From NCBI GenBank assembly GCA_024346835.1, contig AP024866.1, forward strand, positions 1,736,001 to 1,800,000: a stretch of 64,000 nucleotides of DNA, read 5' to 3'. The notes under the pieces are model-generated. The model was not told where the DNA came from. It searched no databases and worked only from the letters and a program-made list of their open reading frames with translations. Origin of the DNA: Vibrio comitans. GTDB taxonomy: Bacteria > Pseudomonadota > Gammaproteobacteria > Enterobacterales > Vibrionaceae. Positions 54,343 through 62,258 of this stretch are shown one piece after another (within the stretch, counting starts at the first letter, position 1; every line of letters begins with the position of its first letter). The translations under genes and the position numbers were made by a program.

Positions 54343-55482
54343 TTAAGCGGATAACTCTCTTAACAGAGGAAAGGCTTGCTTAGTTTTGTCTTGTGTCGCA
54401 ACAAAACCAACCATTACCTCTTGTTCGTTGTAGGCTTTAGCGACTATACCATCAGCCTGAATGTCTAAGTTCCATCGATTTACTTGATTATCCGAGGTAA
54501 TACCTGCGATCTGGATAGGATACTTAGGTGTTTTGACCTTCACCATCATTTTCGGCAATACCACAGAGGTAGGCTCGCCCAGCAAGGTCTTCGCCAATGC
54601 CGACGCACTCACAACGGTGGGTTGAAGATAAGCTCTCACCTGACCATCAAGCTCCGCACAATCGCCTAAGGCATAAATATTGCTCTCTGATGTCTGCATC
54701 GATTCATCAACACAAATGCCACGGTTTGTAGCAAGGCCAGTTTGTTTTGCCAGAGCAACGTTAGGAACTAAGCCGGCACAAACCAATACTTCATCAACAG
54801 TTAGCAGCTCACCATTGCCAAGCACTAGGTTATAGCCGTTTTCAGATTGGCTCACCTTTGTGACCGCGGTACTTGAGCGAGCATCAACGTTGAGCTTACG
54901 CATAGATTGCTCTAATTTTAACGCGATCAATTCAGGCAGTTGGTTTGCCATAAGGCGCTCACCTGCCTCAATAAGGGTTATCTGCTTGTTTGCCAAAGCA
55001 AGATCCATACTGATCTCAACACCAATCAAGCCACCACCAATAACCAAGATGGAATTAGCCTTGGTAAGACGCTCAGAGAACATATCAAACTCTTGGAGGC
55101 TATTGAGCGTAATAGGATCGCTCTCTCTCAAGCCTTCTATAGGCGGAACAAAAGGCGTAGCACCCGTTGCCAAAACCAGATTCGAATAGTCAAATCGCTG
55201 ACCATTGGCGAACACAGCTTTCTGCTCTGAATCGATCTCTTCAACCCAATGCTCAGCAAACAACTCTATATTTTGCTCTCTAGTAAATGTCTCTGCCACT
55301 GTAGATATCAGCTGCTCTGAGGTTTGCTGTCTTGATACTACGTGGCTGAGATCCGGCTTATTGTAATCATGGCCTTTGTCAGCGGTGATAACGCGAATAG
55401 GCACCTGCTGATCCATTCTGCGCAAGGTTTTAACCAGTTGGTAAGCGGCAAAGCCGCTACCAATAATTGTGACTGGATTCAT
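54343..55482 (-). CDS. norW: NADH:flavorubredoxin reductase
   Basis: A 379-residue FAD/NAD(P)-dependent reductase that passes electrons from NADH to flavorubredoxin NorV for anaerobic NO reduction. Motifs are IIGSGFAAYQLVKTLR at the N-terminus, LVLATGATPFVPP, VIGGGLIGVEISMDLA and IYALGDCAEL. The frame extends 15 bases into norV, but the ATG at 55482 overlaps the norV stop (TAATG) and gives the family start [10 protein letters not shown]. It is co-transcribed with norV and ends at a strong terminator. Confidence 0.94.
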   Translation of the reverse strand: MNPVTIIGSGFAAYQLVKTLRRMDQQVPIRVITADKGHDYNKPDLSHVVSRQQTSEQLISTVAETFTREQNIELFAEHWVEEIDSEQKAVFANGQRFDYSNLVLATGATPFVPPIEGLRESDPITLNSLQEFDMFSERLTKANSILVIGGGLIGVEISMDLALANKQITLIEAGERLMANQLPELIALKLEQSMRKLNVDARSSTAVTKVSQSENGYNLVLGNGELLTVDEVLVCAGLVPNVALAKQTGLATNRGICVDESMQTSESNIYALGDCAELDGQVRAYLQPTVVSASALAKTLLGEPTSVVLPKMMVKVKTPKYPIQIAGITSDNQVNRWNLDIQADGIVAKAYNEQEVMVGFVATQDKTKQAFPLLRELSA

Positions 55483-56957
55483 TACGCCACCTCGCAACGA
55501 GTGTGCACTGCAAATACATCTTTACCAAGATTACATTCTGGACATAAGAAGTAATCAGGCACATCACCCCATGCAGTACCAGGTTCAACACCTTGGTTAG
55601 GTTCTCCTATTTCTGGGTCGTATACCCAGTTGCACACGGTACAGATCATGCAATCACAGCCTGCCCCATGAGCTTGTGGTTTTTGTTTTTCAGGAACAGC
55701 AACCGACAGTGCCGGAGCCGGCTCTGCTTCCACAACTTGCATCGGCTGTACATTCAATTCATGCAAAGCCCATTGTTTCGCGATCTGCTGACCGTGAGCA
55801 CGGCAGATCCTCATCGCCTTACCATCAGGGCGCCATTTCGTTTTTAAGCCCGCTACGGTTTCAAAGCCAGCATCTGTTAAACGAGAGTGAATTCGGTCTA
55901 CCGCACCACCGTTCCAACCGTAACTGCCAAAGGCACCTGCTTTTTTCTGTTTGAAGCGCAGCCCTGTGATTTCTTCTAGCATACCCGCGACTTTAGGCAT
56001 CATCACATTGTTCATAGTTGAAGAGCCTACGAGCACACCTTTAGAGCGGAATACATTGGCAAGGATCTCATTCTTATCCTGACGCGATACGTTGAATACT
56101 TTAACCGCTACAGCAGGATCAACATCGTGGATACCTTGAGCAATAGCATCTGCCATCATTCGAGTATTGTTCGACATAGAGTCATAGAAAATAGTGATGC
56201 GGTCTTCTTGATAATCGTCAGCCCACTCTAAATACTTCTCAATGATTTGTGCAGGGTTATCACGCCATACAATACCGTGTGAAGTGGCAATCATATCTAC
56301 AGGCAAGTTGAAGCTGAGTACTTCTTTGATTTTTGCCGTTACTAGGTTGCTAAATGGCGTCAGGATATTTGAGTAATAACGAAGGCACTGATCCATTAAT
56401 TCGGTTTGGTCGACTTCATCATTGAACAAGTGCTCATCACAATAGTGCTGACCAAAGGCATCGTTACTAAACAGCACAGCATCGCCGGTCAAATACGTCA
56501 TCATGCTATCTGGCCAATGCAGCATAGGCGCTTCAACAAACACTAATTGCTTACCGTTACCAACATCTAAGCTGTCACCGGTTTTAACTGTCTTAAAGTT
56601 CCATTCTGGATGATGGTGATGACCCACAATTGAGTCAATGGCGGCTTCAGTACAATAGATTGGTGTGTTGGGAATACGCTCAAGCAGAGCCGCTAAAGCG
56701 CCTGAGTGATCTTCTTCGGCGTGGTTTACGACAATGCAATCGATACTCTTAAGGTCGATTTCCATTTCTAGATTTTGTAAGAACTGGTGGCTAAATCTAT
56801 GGTCAACGGTATCAATCAGTACCGTCTTCTCTTCGCGGAGAAGGTAACTGTTGTAGCTTGTACCCTTGGTCATTTTAAATTCAGTACCATGGAAGTCTTG
56901 AACTTCCCAATCGCGTTGTCCTACCCAGTGAATATTGTTTTTAACATGAATCGTCAT
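55482..56957 (-). CDS. norV: Anaerobic nitric oxide reductase flavorubredoxin
   Basis: A 491-residue NO reductase with three domains: a metallo-beta-lactamase-like di-iron domain (about 1-250, ligands in [11 protein letters not shown]), a flavodoxin domain (about 255-400, [17 protein letters not shown]) and a C-terminal rubredoxin ([13 protein letters not shown] ... CPECNLGKD). It reduces NO to N2O in the cytoplasm. The ATG at 56957 matches the known family start ([18 protein letters not shown]); the frame open to 57002 would run through the predicted transcription start. A sigma-54 promoter lies just upstream. Confidence 0.96.
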   Translation of the reverse strand: MTIHVKNNIHWVGQRDWEVQDFHGTEFKMTKGTSYNSYLLREEKTVLIDTVDHRFSHQFLQNLEMEIDLKSIDCIVVNHAEEDHSGALAALLERIPNTPIYCTEAAIDSIVGHHHHPEWNFKTVKTGDSLDVGNGKQLVFVEAPMLHWPDSMMTYLTGDAVLFSNDAFGQHYCDEHLFNDEVDQTELMDQCLRYYSNILTPFSNLVTAKIKEVLSFNLPVDMIATSHGIVWRDNPAQIIEKYLEWADDYQEDRITIFYDSMSNNTRMMADAIAQGIHDVDPAVAVKVFNVSRQDKNEILANVFRSKGVLVGSSTMNNVMMPKVAGMLEEITGLRFKQKKAGAFGSYGWNGGAVDRIHSRLTDAGFETVAGLKTKWRPDGKAMRICRAHGQQIAKQWALHELNVQPMQVVEAEPAPALSVAVPEKQKPQAHGAGCDCMICTVCNWVYDPEIGEPNQGVEPGTAWGDVPDYFLCPECNLGKDVFAVHTRCEVA

Positions 56958-57000
56958 TGTATTGCCTTTACTGCTTGTGCAAATAAGAATTACCTTTTGC

Positions 57001-57019
57001 ATTGCATCTGGCGTGCCAA
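57001..57019 (-). promoter_or_regulatory. Sigma-54 promoter of norVW
   Basis: On the minus strand TTGGCACGCCAGATGCAA has the -24 GG and -12 GC ten bases apart (consensus TGGCACG-N4-TTGC). Transcription should start near 56992, about 35 bases before the norV ATG. Confidence 0.88.
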
Positions 57020-57072
57020 CTTTTTAACTGACTGTTTTAAAAGGAAATCAGACAATTTGACTCATTGATATT

Positions 57073-57125
57073 GTGAATATGACAACGCCAATTCATAATC
57101 ATATAGACAACTTTGTCTTTATGAT
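57073..57125. promoter_or_regulatory. Candidate NorR enhancer sites upstream of norV
   Basis: GTGAATATGAC (57073-57083) fits the GT-N7-AC half-site pattern known for NorR. GTCTTTATGAT (57115-57125) fits with one mismatch. They lie about 55-120 bases upstream of the sigma-54 promoter. Confidence 0.55.
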
Positions 57126-57152
57126 AAAAATGAAAATAACGTGCCTTACAAC

Positions 57153-57193
57153 TAAAAACGCAGTATCCAGAAAGTAGTTCGGGATACTGCGTT
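57153..57193 (-). terminator. Terminator after fpr-like gene
   Basis: AACGCAGTATCC (57157-57168) pairs perfectly with GGATACTGCGTT (57182-57193). On the minus strand a five-T run follows the stem. Confidence 0.88.
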
Positions 57194-57208
57194 GTTGGCA
57201 AAAGACGC

Positions 57209-57227
57209 TTTTTTTTTTGGGGGGGGG
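57209..57227 (+). repeat. Homopolymer tract T10G9
   Basis: Ten Ts (57209-57218) are followed directly by nine Gs (57219-57227), seven bases past the stop of the fpr-like gene. It is unique in the window. It may be length-variable, or it may mark a sequencing weak point. Confidence 0.9.
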
Positions 57228-57234
57228 ATAAATC

Positions 57235-58014
57235 TTACCAATAATTCTCAGAGCTATAATGACCGGGCTTTCGCCTCAGATGTTTGTGATAGCCTCTTTG
57301 GGTCAGAGTCAGCCCACTCTCGCGAACCATGGCAGGGTTACCACACAGATAAACGAATGTTTTCTCCATATCAAGGCGCACACCAGTATGAGACTCTAGT
57401 ACTCTCTTTTCTATCAGTTGTGGCACTCGGCCAGAAAGACTGCCTGGTACATCTTCTCTAGACACAATCGGAACGTATTTAAACCTGCTGCCGAATTTTT
57501 CCTGAAAGGTCTCAATCAAATCGCTATACACGAGATCTTGTTTAAAGCGCACCGCATGCACCAAAATGATATCGGTATAGTGCTCTGGGAAAGCGTCTGA
57601 TTGCAAAATGGATAAGTAAGGACCAATACCTGTTCCCGTTCCCATCATCCACAGCTCTGTGGCGTTGTCTGGGATTTCATCTAGGGTCATAAACCCAGCG
57701 CACTGCTCTCCTACCATGACTTCATCATCTGGATGCAAGGTATGAAGATTGGGTGATAATGCGCCATCAGGATCAGAAATAATTAAAAACTCCAACTCCC
57801 CCGTTGCGTGATAATCCTCTGGGGAGTTCACTATTGAATATGCCTTACGCAGAAAGTCACCTTCAGAATTGTACAAACCCAACTTAGTAAACTGGCCCGC
57901 GGTAAATGAAATACCTGGCACCTTTACTCTTATTGAAAACAAAATGTCAGTCCAATCAACCCTAGAAATCACTAAACCACAAACAAACCCAACATGTGGA
58001 GTCATATCGCTCAA
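57235..58014 (-). CDS. fpr: Ferredoxin/flavodoxin-NADP reductase (Fpr-like)
   Basis: A 259-residue FAD-dependent reductase of the bacterial Fpr type. FAD-binding RKAYSIVNSP lies near residue 58, the pyrophosphate region is EFLIISDPDGALSP, and NADP-binding GTGTGIGPYLSIL and YLCGNPAMVRE follow. The C-terminal GHYSSENYW retains the terminal aromatic residue. It is transcribed divergently from norR and has its own sigma-54 promoter and nearby NorR-like sites, so it is probably induced by NO and may recycle redox carriers under that stress. GAGG precedes the ATG. Confidence 0.9.
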   Translation of the reverse strand: MSDMTPHVGFVCGLVISRVDWTDILFSIRVKVPGISFTAGQFTKLGLYNSEGDFLRKAYSIVNSPEDYHATGELEFLIISDPDGALSPNLHTLHPDDEVMVGEQCAGFMTLDEIPDNATELWMMGTGTGIGPYLSILQSDAFPEHYTDIILVHAVRFKQDLVYSDLIETFQEKFGSRFKYVPIVSREDVPGSLSGRVPQLIEKRVLESHTGVRLDMEKTFVYLCGNPAMVRESGLTLTQRGYHKHLRRKPGHYSSENYW

Positions 58015-58054
58015 CCTCTTTATTTGTCATTACATTTAATCTAGTTCAATTAAA

Positions 58055-58070
58055 TGCAATGGGCATGCCA
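58055..58070 (-). promoter_or_regulatory. Sigma-54 promoter of the fpr-like gene
   Basis: On the minus strand TGGCATGCCCATTGCA matches TGGCACG-N4-TTGCA with one mismatch and has GG and GC ten bases apart. The predicted start, near 58044, leaves a leader of about 30 bases. Confidence 0.85.
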
Positions 58071-58150
58071 TTAGCAGTAATTTATTATAATTCAGTTCCT
58101 TATAGAATAGGACGAAGGAGTATTATCATTACGACAATGTCAGATTTCAT

Positions 58151-58180
58151 ATCTTTATGACAAAGCTTTGTTACACTGAC
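58151..58180. promoter_or_regulatory. Candidate NorR sites between fpr-like gene and norR
   Basis: GTTACACTGAC (58170-58180) fits GT-N7-AC exactly, and ATCTTTATGAC (58151-58161) fits with one mismatch. The latter shares TCTTTATGA with a candidate site upstream of norV. They are about 80-110 bases from the fpr sigma-54 promoter. Confidence 0.5.
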
Positions 58181-58208
58181 AAAAGTATGAATTGATAGTG
58201 AGCAGTTT

Positions 58209-59759
58209 ATGAAAAAGTATAAGGGCGAGTGGATACAGGTCGCTCGAGACATTACATCGGGTATCTCCGAACAAGATCGTTTTCAACGACTACTCACCAC
58301 AATTCGAAACATGCTGCATTGCGACGCGACTGCGCTACTACTATTCCAACAGCAAAATTTCATTCCTCTTGCTATCAACGGACTGAGCGAAGATGTGTTA
58401 GGTCGCCGCTTTAATATCGAGCAACACCCTCGCCTTGAAGCCATTGCCAGAGCTGGAGATATTGTTCGCTTTCCTTCTGACAGTGATTTGCCCGACCCTT
58501 ACGATGCGTTGATCCCCAATCATGAGCAAAAACTCGAGGTTCACTCTTGTATTGGGCTTCCTTTATTTCAAGAAGATCGTCTGATTGGCGCTGTGACCAT
58601 TGATGCCTTTGACCCAACATTGTTTGATGGTTTTGCCGATGACGATTTTAGGCTGATCAGCGCACTAGCAGCCAATAGTTTGCATACCGCTCTATTGGTG
58701 GCAAAGCTTGAGAAAAATGTGGGCGTATCGAGCACATCAAATACTAAACGCACCAATTACAATCAATTGGATTTTATAGGCCAATCTCAAGGAATTACCG
58801 AGCTTAAATCTCACATTTCAGCGGTCGCCCATACGGATCTATCCGTATTGATCATGGGAGAAACGGGAGTCGGTAAAGAGCTCGTCGCACACGCAATCTA
58901 CTCTCAATCTGACCGTAAAGGTAAAGCCTTTGTATACCTCAATTGTGCCGCACTACCCGAGTCGGTAGCCGAAAGTGAGCTTTTTGGGCACATCAAGGGC
59001 GCTTTCACTGGTGCGATAAGCGATCGAAAAGGTAAGTTTGAATTGGCCAATCACGGCACGCTGTTTCTTGATGAAGTCGGCGAACTGTCGTTAGCTTTGC
59101 AAGCTAAGCTACTGCGAGCACTGCAATACGGCGACATACAGCGCGTAGGTGATGATAGCAATATCAAGGTGGATGTTCGCATTATTGCCGCAACAAACCG
59201 AGTAATGCACGAAGAGGTTAAGAAAGGGCATTTTCGATCCGATCTCTACCACAGGCTAAGCGTGTTCCCCTTATTTGTTCCGCCACTTCGAGAGCGAGGT
59301 AAAGACGTTATTCTATTGGCCGGATTTTTTGCAGAGCAGTGCCAGCACAAGCTCAATCTATCTAGTATCACACTGGATGCAGAAGTCCTCACCCTACTAC
59401 AAAACAACCCTTGGGAAGGCAACGTACGAGAGCTTGAACATGCCATAAACCGAGCCAGTGTTATCGCCAAAGCACAAAGCAACGCCACGCATCTTGTATT
59501 AAAACCAAGTCACTTTCAGTTTGCTCATACTGAAATACCTGACACAAATAAAGCCGTCAATCCCACTTCATCTATCGCAAACCAGTCTATCGAACACTGG
59601 CAAGACCTCGGGTTAAAGGAAGCGACTGAGCAATTTCAAATCGAGCTTATACAATCCGCTTACTTAAACAACGACAAAAAGCTCAGCGCCACAGCGAAAC
59701 AGTTGGGACTTAATCCGGGGAACTTACATCGATTGATGAAGCGCTTGGGATTGAAGTGA
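58209..59759 (+). CDS. norR: NO-responsive sigma-54 activator NorR
   Basis: A 516-residue bacterial enhancer-binding protein. An N-terminal GAF domain (about 15-170) would hold the non-haem iron that senses NO. The AAA+ domain includes Walker A GETGVGKE and the sigma-54-contacting GAFTGA at 264-269, the position expected for NorR. The C-terminal Fis-type helix-turn-helix is LSATAKQLGLNPGNLHRLMKRLGL. It is divergent from the fpr-like gene and one operon away from norVW, both of which carry sigma-54 promoters. Confidence 0.95.
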   Translation: MKKYKGEWIQVARDITSGISEQDRFQRLLTTIRNMLHCDATALLLFQQQNFIPLAINGLSEDVLGRRFNIEQHPRLEAIARAGDIVRFPSDSDLPDPYDALIPNHEQKLEVHSCIGLPLFQEDRLIGAVTIDAFDPTLFDGFADDDFRLISALAANSLHTALLVAKLEKNVGVSSTSNTKRTNYNQLDFIGQSQGITELKSHISAVAHTDLSVLIMGETGVGKELVAHAIYSQSDRKGKAFVYLNCAALPESVAESELFGHIKGAFTGAISDRKGKFELANHGTLFLDEVGELSLALQAKLLRALQYGDIQRVGDDSNIKVDVRIIAATNRVMHEEVKKGHFRSDLYHRLSVFPLFVPPLRERGKDVILLAGFFAEQCQHKLNLSSITLDAEVLTLLQNNPWEGNVRELEHAINRASVIAKAQSNATHLVLKPSHFQFAHTEIPDTNKAVNPTSSIANQSIEHWQDLGLKEATEQFQIELIQSAYLNNDKKLSATAKQLGLNPGNLHRLMKRLGLK

Positions 59760-59760
59760 T

Positions 59761-59937
59761 AGGGACATAGATATATACGCCTCTATAACCCGAACATCTC
59801 ACTCTTTTGGAGCAACTTTTCTGAAACAAAAAGCTTGTTCTTTATAACTGCAATTTGAAGTCCTAACTCATAAATGGACAAAACCTTGTCAGTTATATTA
59901 CTAAATTAGGAAATAACGAATTAGGTGATGTATGGGA
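59761..59937. other. Intergenic sequence between norR and attC
   Basis: No gene is seen. The sequence is AT-rich and holds an imperfect dyad near 59822-59841. Together with the attC that follows, it makes a 335-base stretch without an intact gene. Confidence 0.5.
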
Positions 59938-60065
59938 AAGTAACGCCCGCTTAAGTGGTGAGCAACGCAACACCAAACTTAAACCATTGTGCCATAAACA
60001 CTAAAGCCAAAATGTGAACCAAAACCGCGCTGCGTTGGGAATCCGGCTTAAAGCGTTTGTTAAGT
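59938..60065 (-). repeat. attC recombination site of integron cassette (VCR-like)
   Basis: Read on the minus strand, the element starts ACTTAAC (the RYYYAAC box) with AAACGCTTTAAG, has inner complementary segments CCAACGCA and TGCGTTGC, and ends CTTAAGCGGGCGTTA. These ends are those of the Vibrio cholerae repeat (VCR) class of attC, and the length of about 125 bases also fits. It lies immediately 3' of the HD-domain gene on the same strand, which is the normal gene-then-attC order of an integron cassette. Confidence 0.88.
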
Positions 60066-60094
60066 GCTCTTTATAAACGACCAAGCCTCAGTAT

Positions 60095-60598
60095 TTAACG
60101 TGTATTATTACCTGAAGCTAAGGCTTTAGTATCTTTGTCTATAATTGCCCGTACTGAAGCTGTGAGTTCATCACTGTCAGTGTATTTTCTGCCATAAGAC
60201 AGATTAAAGTCATAATTATCTGGATTTTTCCCTTGAGTATGTTGCAGCAAGGTTTCGATTTTATCGAAAGCCTTAGCTAATTTTGCTTCTTTTGATGAAG
60301 CATTTTCATAATCATCCCAAAGCGTTAGAACATCCTGTTGCAAGCTTTCAGGCAGAGGGTTAATCAAAGTAATCAAATCCAGCCTTTCCTGCTCCCCTTT
60401 ATCCGAACCTGCTACTTGGTCAATAGCCGCAATATCACCGCTAATTGCTTCCCCTAAATCGTGGATAACGCACATTTTTATCAACTTTAACATATCTATG
60501 TGCGGGTATTGCTCAGAGAACATCATTACCATCACACATAATCGCCACGTGTGTTCTGCCGTACTCTCATGCCTACCATTTGAAGTACGAGCAGTTCG
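60095..60598 (-). pseudogene. 5'-truncated HD-domain hydrolase (integron cassette gene)
   Basis: The HD-type phosphohydrolase reading (YfbR/HD_3-like) continues upstream of the first possible start, GTG 60535. The codons from 60598 to 60536 translate to GRHESTAEHTWRL-type sequence, which carries the first metal-binding His of the family. That segment contains no start codon and ends at TAG (60599-60601), so about 16-30 N-terminal residues are missing. The second motif, VIHDLGEAISGD, is intact. A protein started at 60535 would lack a metal ligand. The gene is followed by the attC, so it is a decayed cassette. Confidence 0.78.
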
Positions 60599-60602
60599 CT
60601 AT

Positions 60603-60631
60603 GTGCACCCTAGGCAAGCCCTAGGATGCAC
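60603..60631. repeat. Near-perfect 29-base palindrome at truncation point
   Basis: GTGCACCCTAGG (60603-60614) and CCTAGGATGCAC (60620-60631) pair with one mismatch around CAAGC. It sits one base beyond the TAG where the HD-domain gene loses homology, so it may mark a junction. Confidence 0.75.
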
Positions 60632-60736
60632 GAGAATACTACACAAGCACTTACAATACATACCAACGAACGCCTCATATCGATAACCCAATCGTTGTAG
60701 ACTAAGCAACACAAACAAGGAATTAAAAGAAATATA

Positions 60737-62128
60737 ATGAAAAAACCAGCTCTACTAGTAAGCGCTGCACTCCTAATTGGATGTGGTGGTGATTCAGACA
60801 AAGACAGTCAACCTACGACCGGCTCCGCTACCGTAAGCACAAAAGATGCCCTACGGTTTATGCAACAGAATCTATCTGGAAATGGCCGACTAGGCAGTCC
60901 TGTGACATGCGCAGATTTCTTCGCTCAGGTCAGCGAGCAAGAGTACGGAGAGCAGCCGCGCATCAACAATGTTTTTGATTTCCACCATACAGTAAACTTG
61001 ACCCAGTGCGTGATCGGTGAAGCCTATGCCAACCAAGATAACTTATACCTCAAGGGTGCATTCAATCTCTTTAGCCTAGCCACTGATGGTAGTAGTGACA
61101 TTAATGTGGTAACAAGTTGCTCGATTATGAAAATCCCAATGCACAATGGAAATGGTGGAAACTTCCAGTGTCTAGCTGGTGATTACGGTCCCTCCGTAAT
61201 GATCACGACGCAAGGGCTATCTCTAGGCACTGATGGCATTCTGCGGTTCGTAAGTAAGAACGAAACAGCAGGCAAAGTTTCACTAATGGAATACGATGGA
61301 TACAGCGACCAAGCAATTGAGGTTGCTGAGATTAATTTCACGGTTGATGAATCTGTATCCTCCCCATTACCCGGCTATTACACCTATGTAACCGATGGCA
61401 ACAAGGTTTTAATTGCCGGAAATGGCCCTGTTTATGACGAAACAATTACAGATGGCAGTGGACACTACGAAACCACGGCTATCTACTCCAACGGAGCACT
61501 GGACTACTATAGAACCACAAAACCCAGCGCTCAAGGCTCATACCAAGTTGATGATTTTGCGATAACATACGAGCTTAAAGGCCATACCACTATCACAAAC
61601 TTAAACCGAACAAGTGAAAATGACGAACCGGTTTATATCCAAGGATTTGACACAATTTACGCAGGCAAGAATGACCTGTTCATGCTTAGAACCGTGGACG
61701 TTGGTGATGGTAGTCTAAAGCGAGGCATCTACACGCTCAACCCGCACACTGGCGAAACAACATTGGTGAATGGCACTAAGTATTTCAGCAGTGTTGTAGA
61801 GTCAGATCTAAATGGCGAAAGTGTCTTTTGGGTTACTTATAGTAATGGGCCTGTTGCTGGTCCTCAGAACCTCCAGAAACTAGCCATTCTGAATGACGAT
61901 TTATCCATAAGTCAACACGACGACCTACTCAACGGCGTGATTAACTTAGATGGACCTGACACTATCTATTTAGACCCTATTGCTGGTGGTGTTAAGGCTT
62001 ACGTTTTAGCCGGTGGCGGCAATATAGCTGATGGAAAACTGGCTTTCCTTTCTAATATTGATGGGGTTGTCATGGAGGAACCAAGCGAAAAAAATAGCAT
62101 TGAATCCATAACGCGCATCATCAAATAA
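60737..62128 (+). CDS. Hypothetical lipoprotein, strand-rich
   Basis: A 463-residue lipoprotein with a short signal peptide and lipobox LIGC (Cys16), then a Gly/Asp/Ser-rich linker. The mature protein is strand-rich with repeated Asn/Asp/Gly turns, such as DGSSDINVVTS, IYAGKNDLFMLRTVDVGDG and GIYTLNPHTGETTLVNG, reminiscent of a beta-propeller. I do not recognise a family. Early cysteines (PVTCADFF, LTQCVIG, SCSIMK, FQCLAG) could form disulfides. AAGGA precedes the ATG. It lies between the decayed cassette and tnpB remnant and may be an accessory gene of the same scar. Confidence 0.75.
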   Translation: MKKPALLVSAALLIGCGGDSDKDSQPTTGSATVSTKDALRFMQQNLSGNGRLGSPVTCADFFAQVSEQEYGEQPRINNVFDFHHTVNLTQCVIGEAYANQDNLYLKGAFNLFSLATDGSSDINVVTSCSIMKIPMHNGNGGNFQCLAGDYGPSVMITTQGLSLGTDGILRFVSKNETAGKVSLMEYDGYSDQAIEVAEINFTVDESVSSPLPGYYTYVTDGNKVLIAGNGPVYDETITDGSGHYETTAIYSNGALDYYRTTKPSAQGSYQVDDFAITYELKGHTTITNLNRTSENDEPVYIQGFDTIYAGKNDLFMLRTVDVGDGSLKRGIYTLNPHTGETTLVNGTKYFSSVVESDLNGESVFWVTYSNGPVAGPQNLQKLAILNDDLSISQHDDLLNGVINLDGPDTIYLDPIAGGVKAYVLAGGGNIADGKLAFLSNIDGVVMEEPSEKNSIESITRIIK

Positions 62129-62150
62129 GAGAAAAGCGACAACAGTTAAA

Positions 62151-62181
62151 GTGAAAGCCCGAACTACTGTCGGGCTTTCAC
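62151..62181. terminator. Hairpin after lipoprotein gene, probable terminator
   Basis: A perfect 12-bp stem pairs GTGAAAGCCCGA (62151-62162) with TCGGGCTTTCAC (62170-62181). No long T-run follows, so termination may be partial. Confidence 0.6.
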
Positions 62182-62205
62182 CGCAAACCTTCGCCCAGTG
62201 AACTA

Positions 62206-62258
62206 CTCAGTGACAGCATAGCTGATCACTGAGCTTCTAAGGCGGCCAGGCCGCCTTA
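62206..62258. repeat. Hairpins at the 3' end of tnpB (IS200/IS605-type right end)
   Basis: CTCAGTGACAGC (62206-62217) pairs with GCTG-A-TCACTGAG (62221-62233). A second, perfect hairpin, TAAGGCGGCC (62238-62247) with GGCCGCCTTA (62249-62258), overlaps the last codons and stop of tnpB. A palindrome at this place is typical of the right end of IS200/IS605 elements and of the 3' end of the TnpB guide RNA. Confidence 0.65.

Noticed and set aside
60610..60801. Minus-strand 63-residue frame opposite the lipoprotein start
   Set aside because: It is antisense to the lipoprotein signal peptide, whose hydrophobic codons create the apparent membrane-like sequence.
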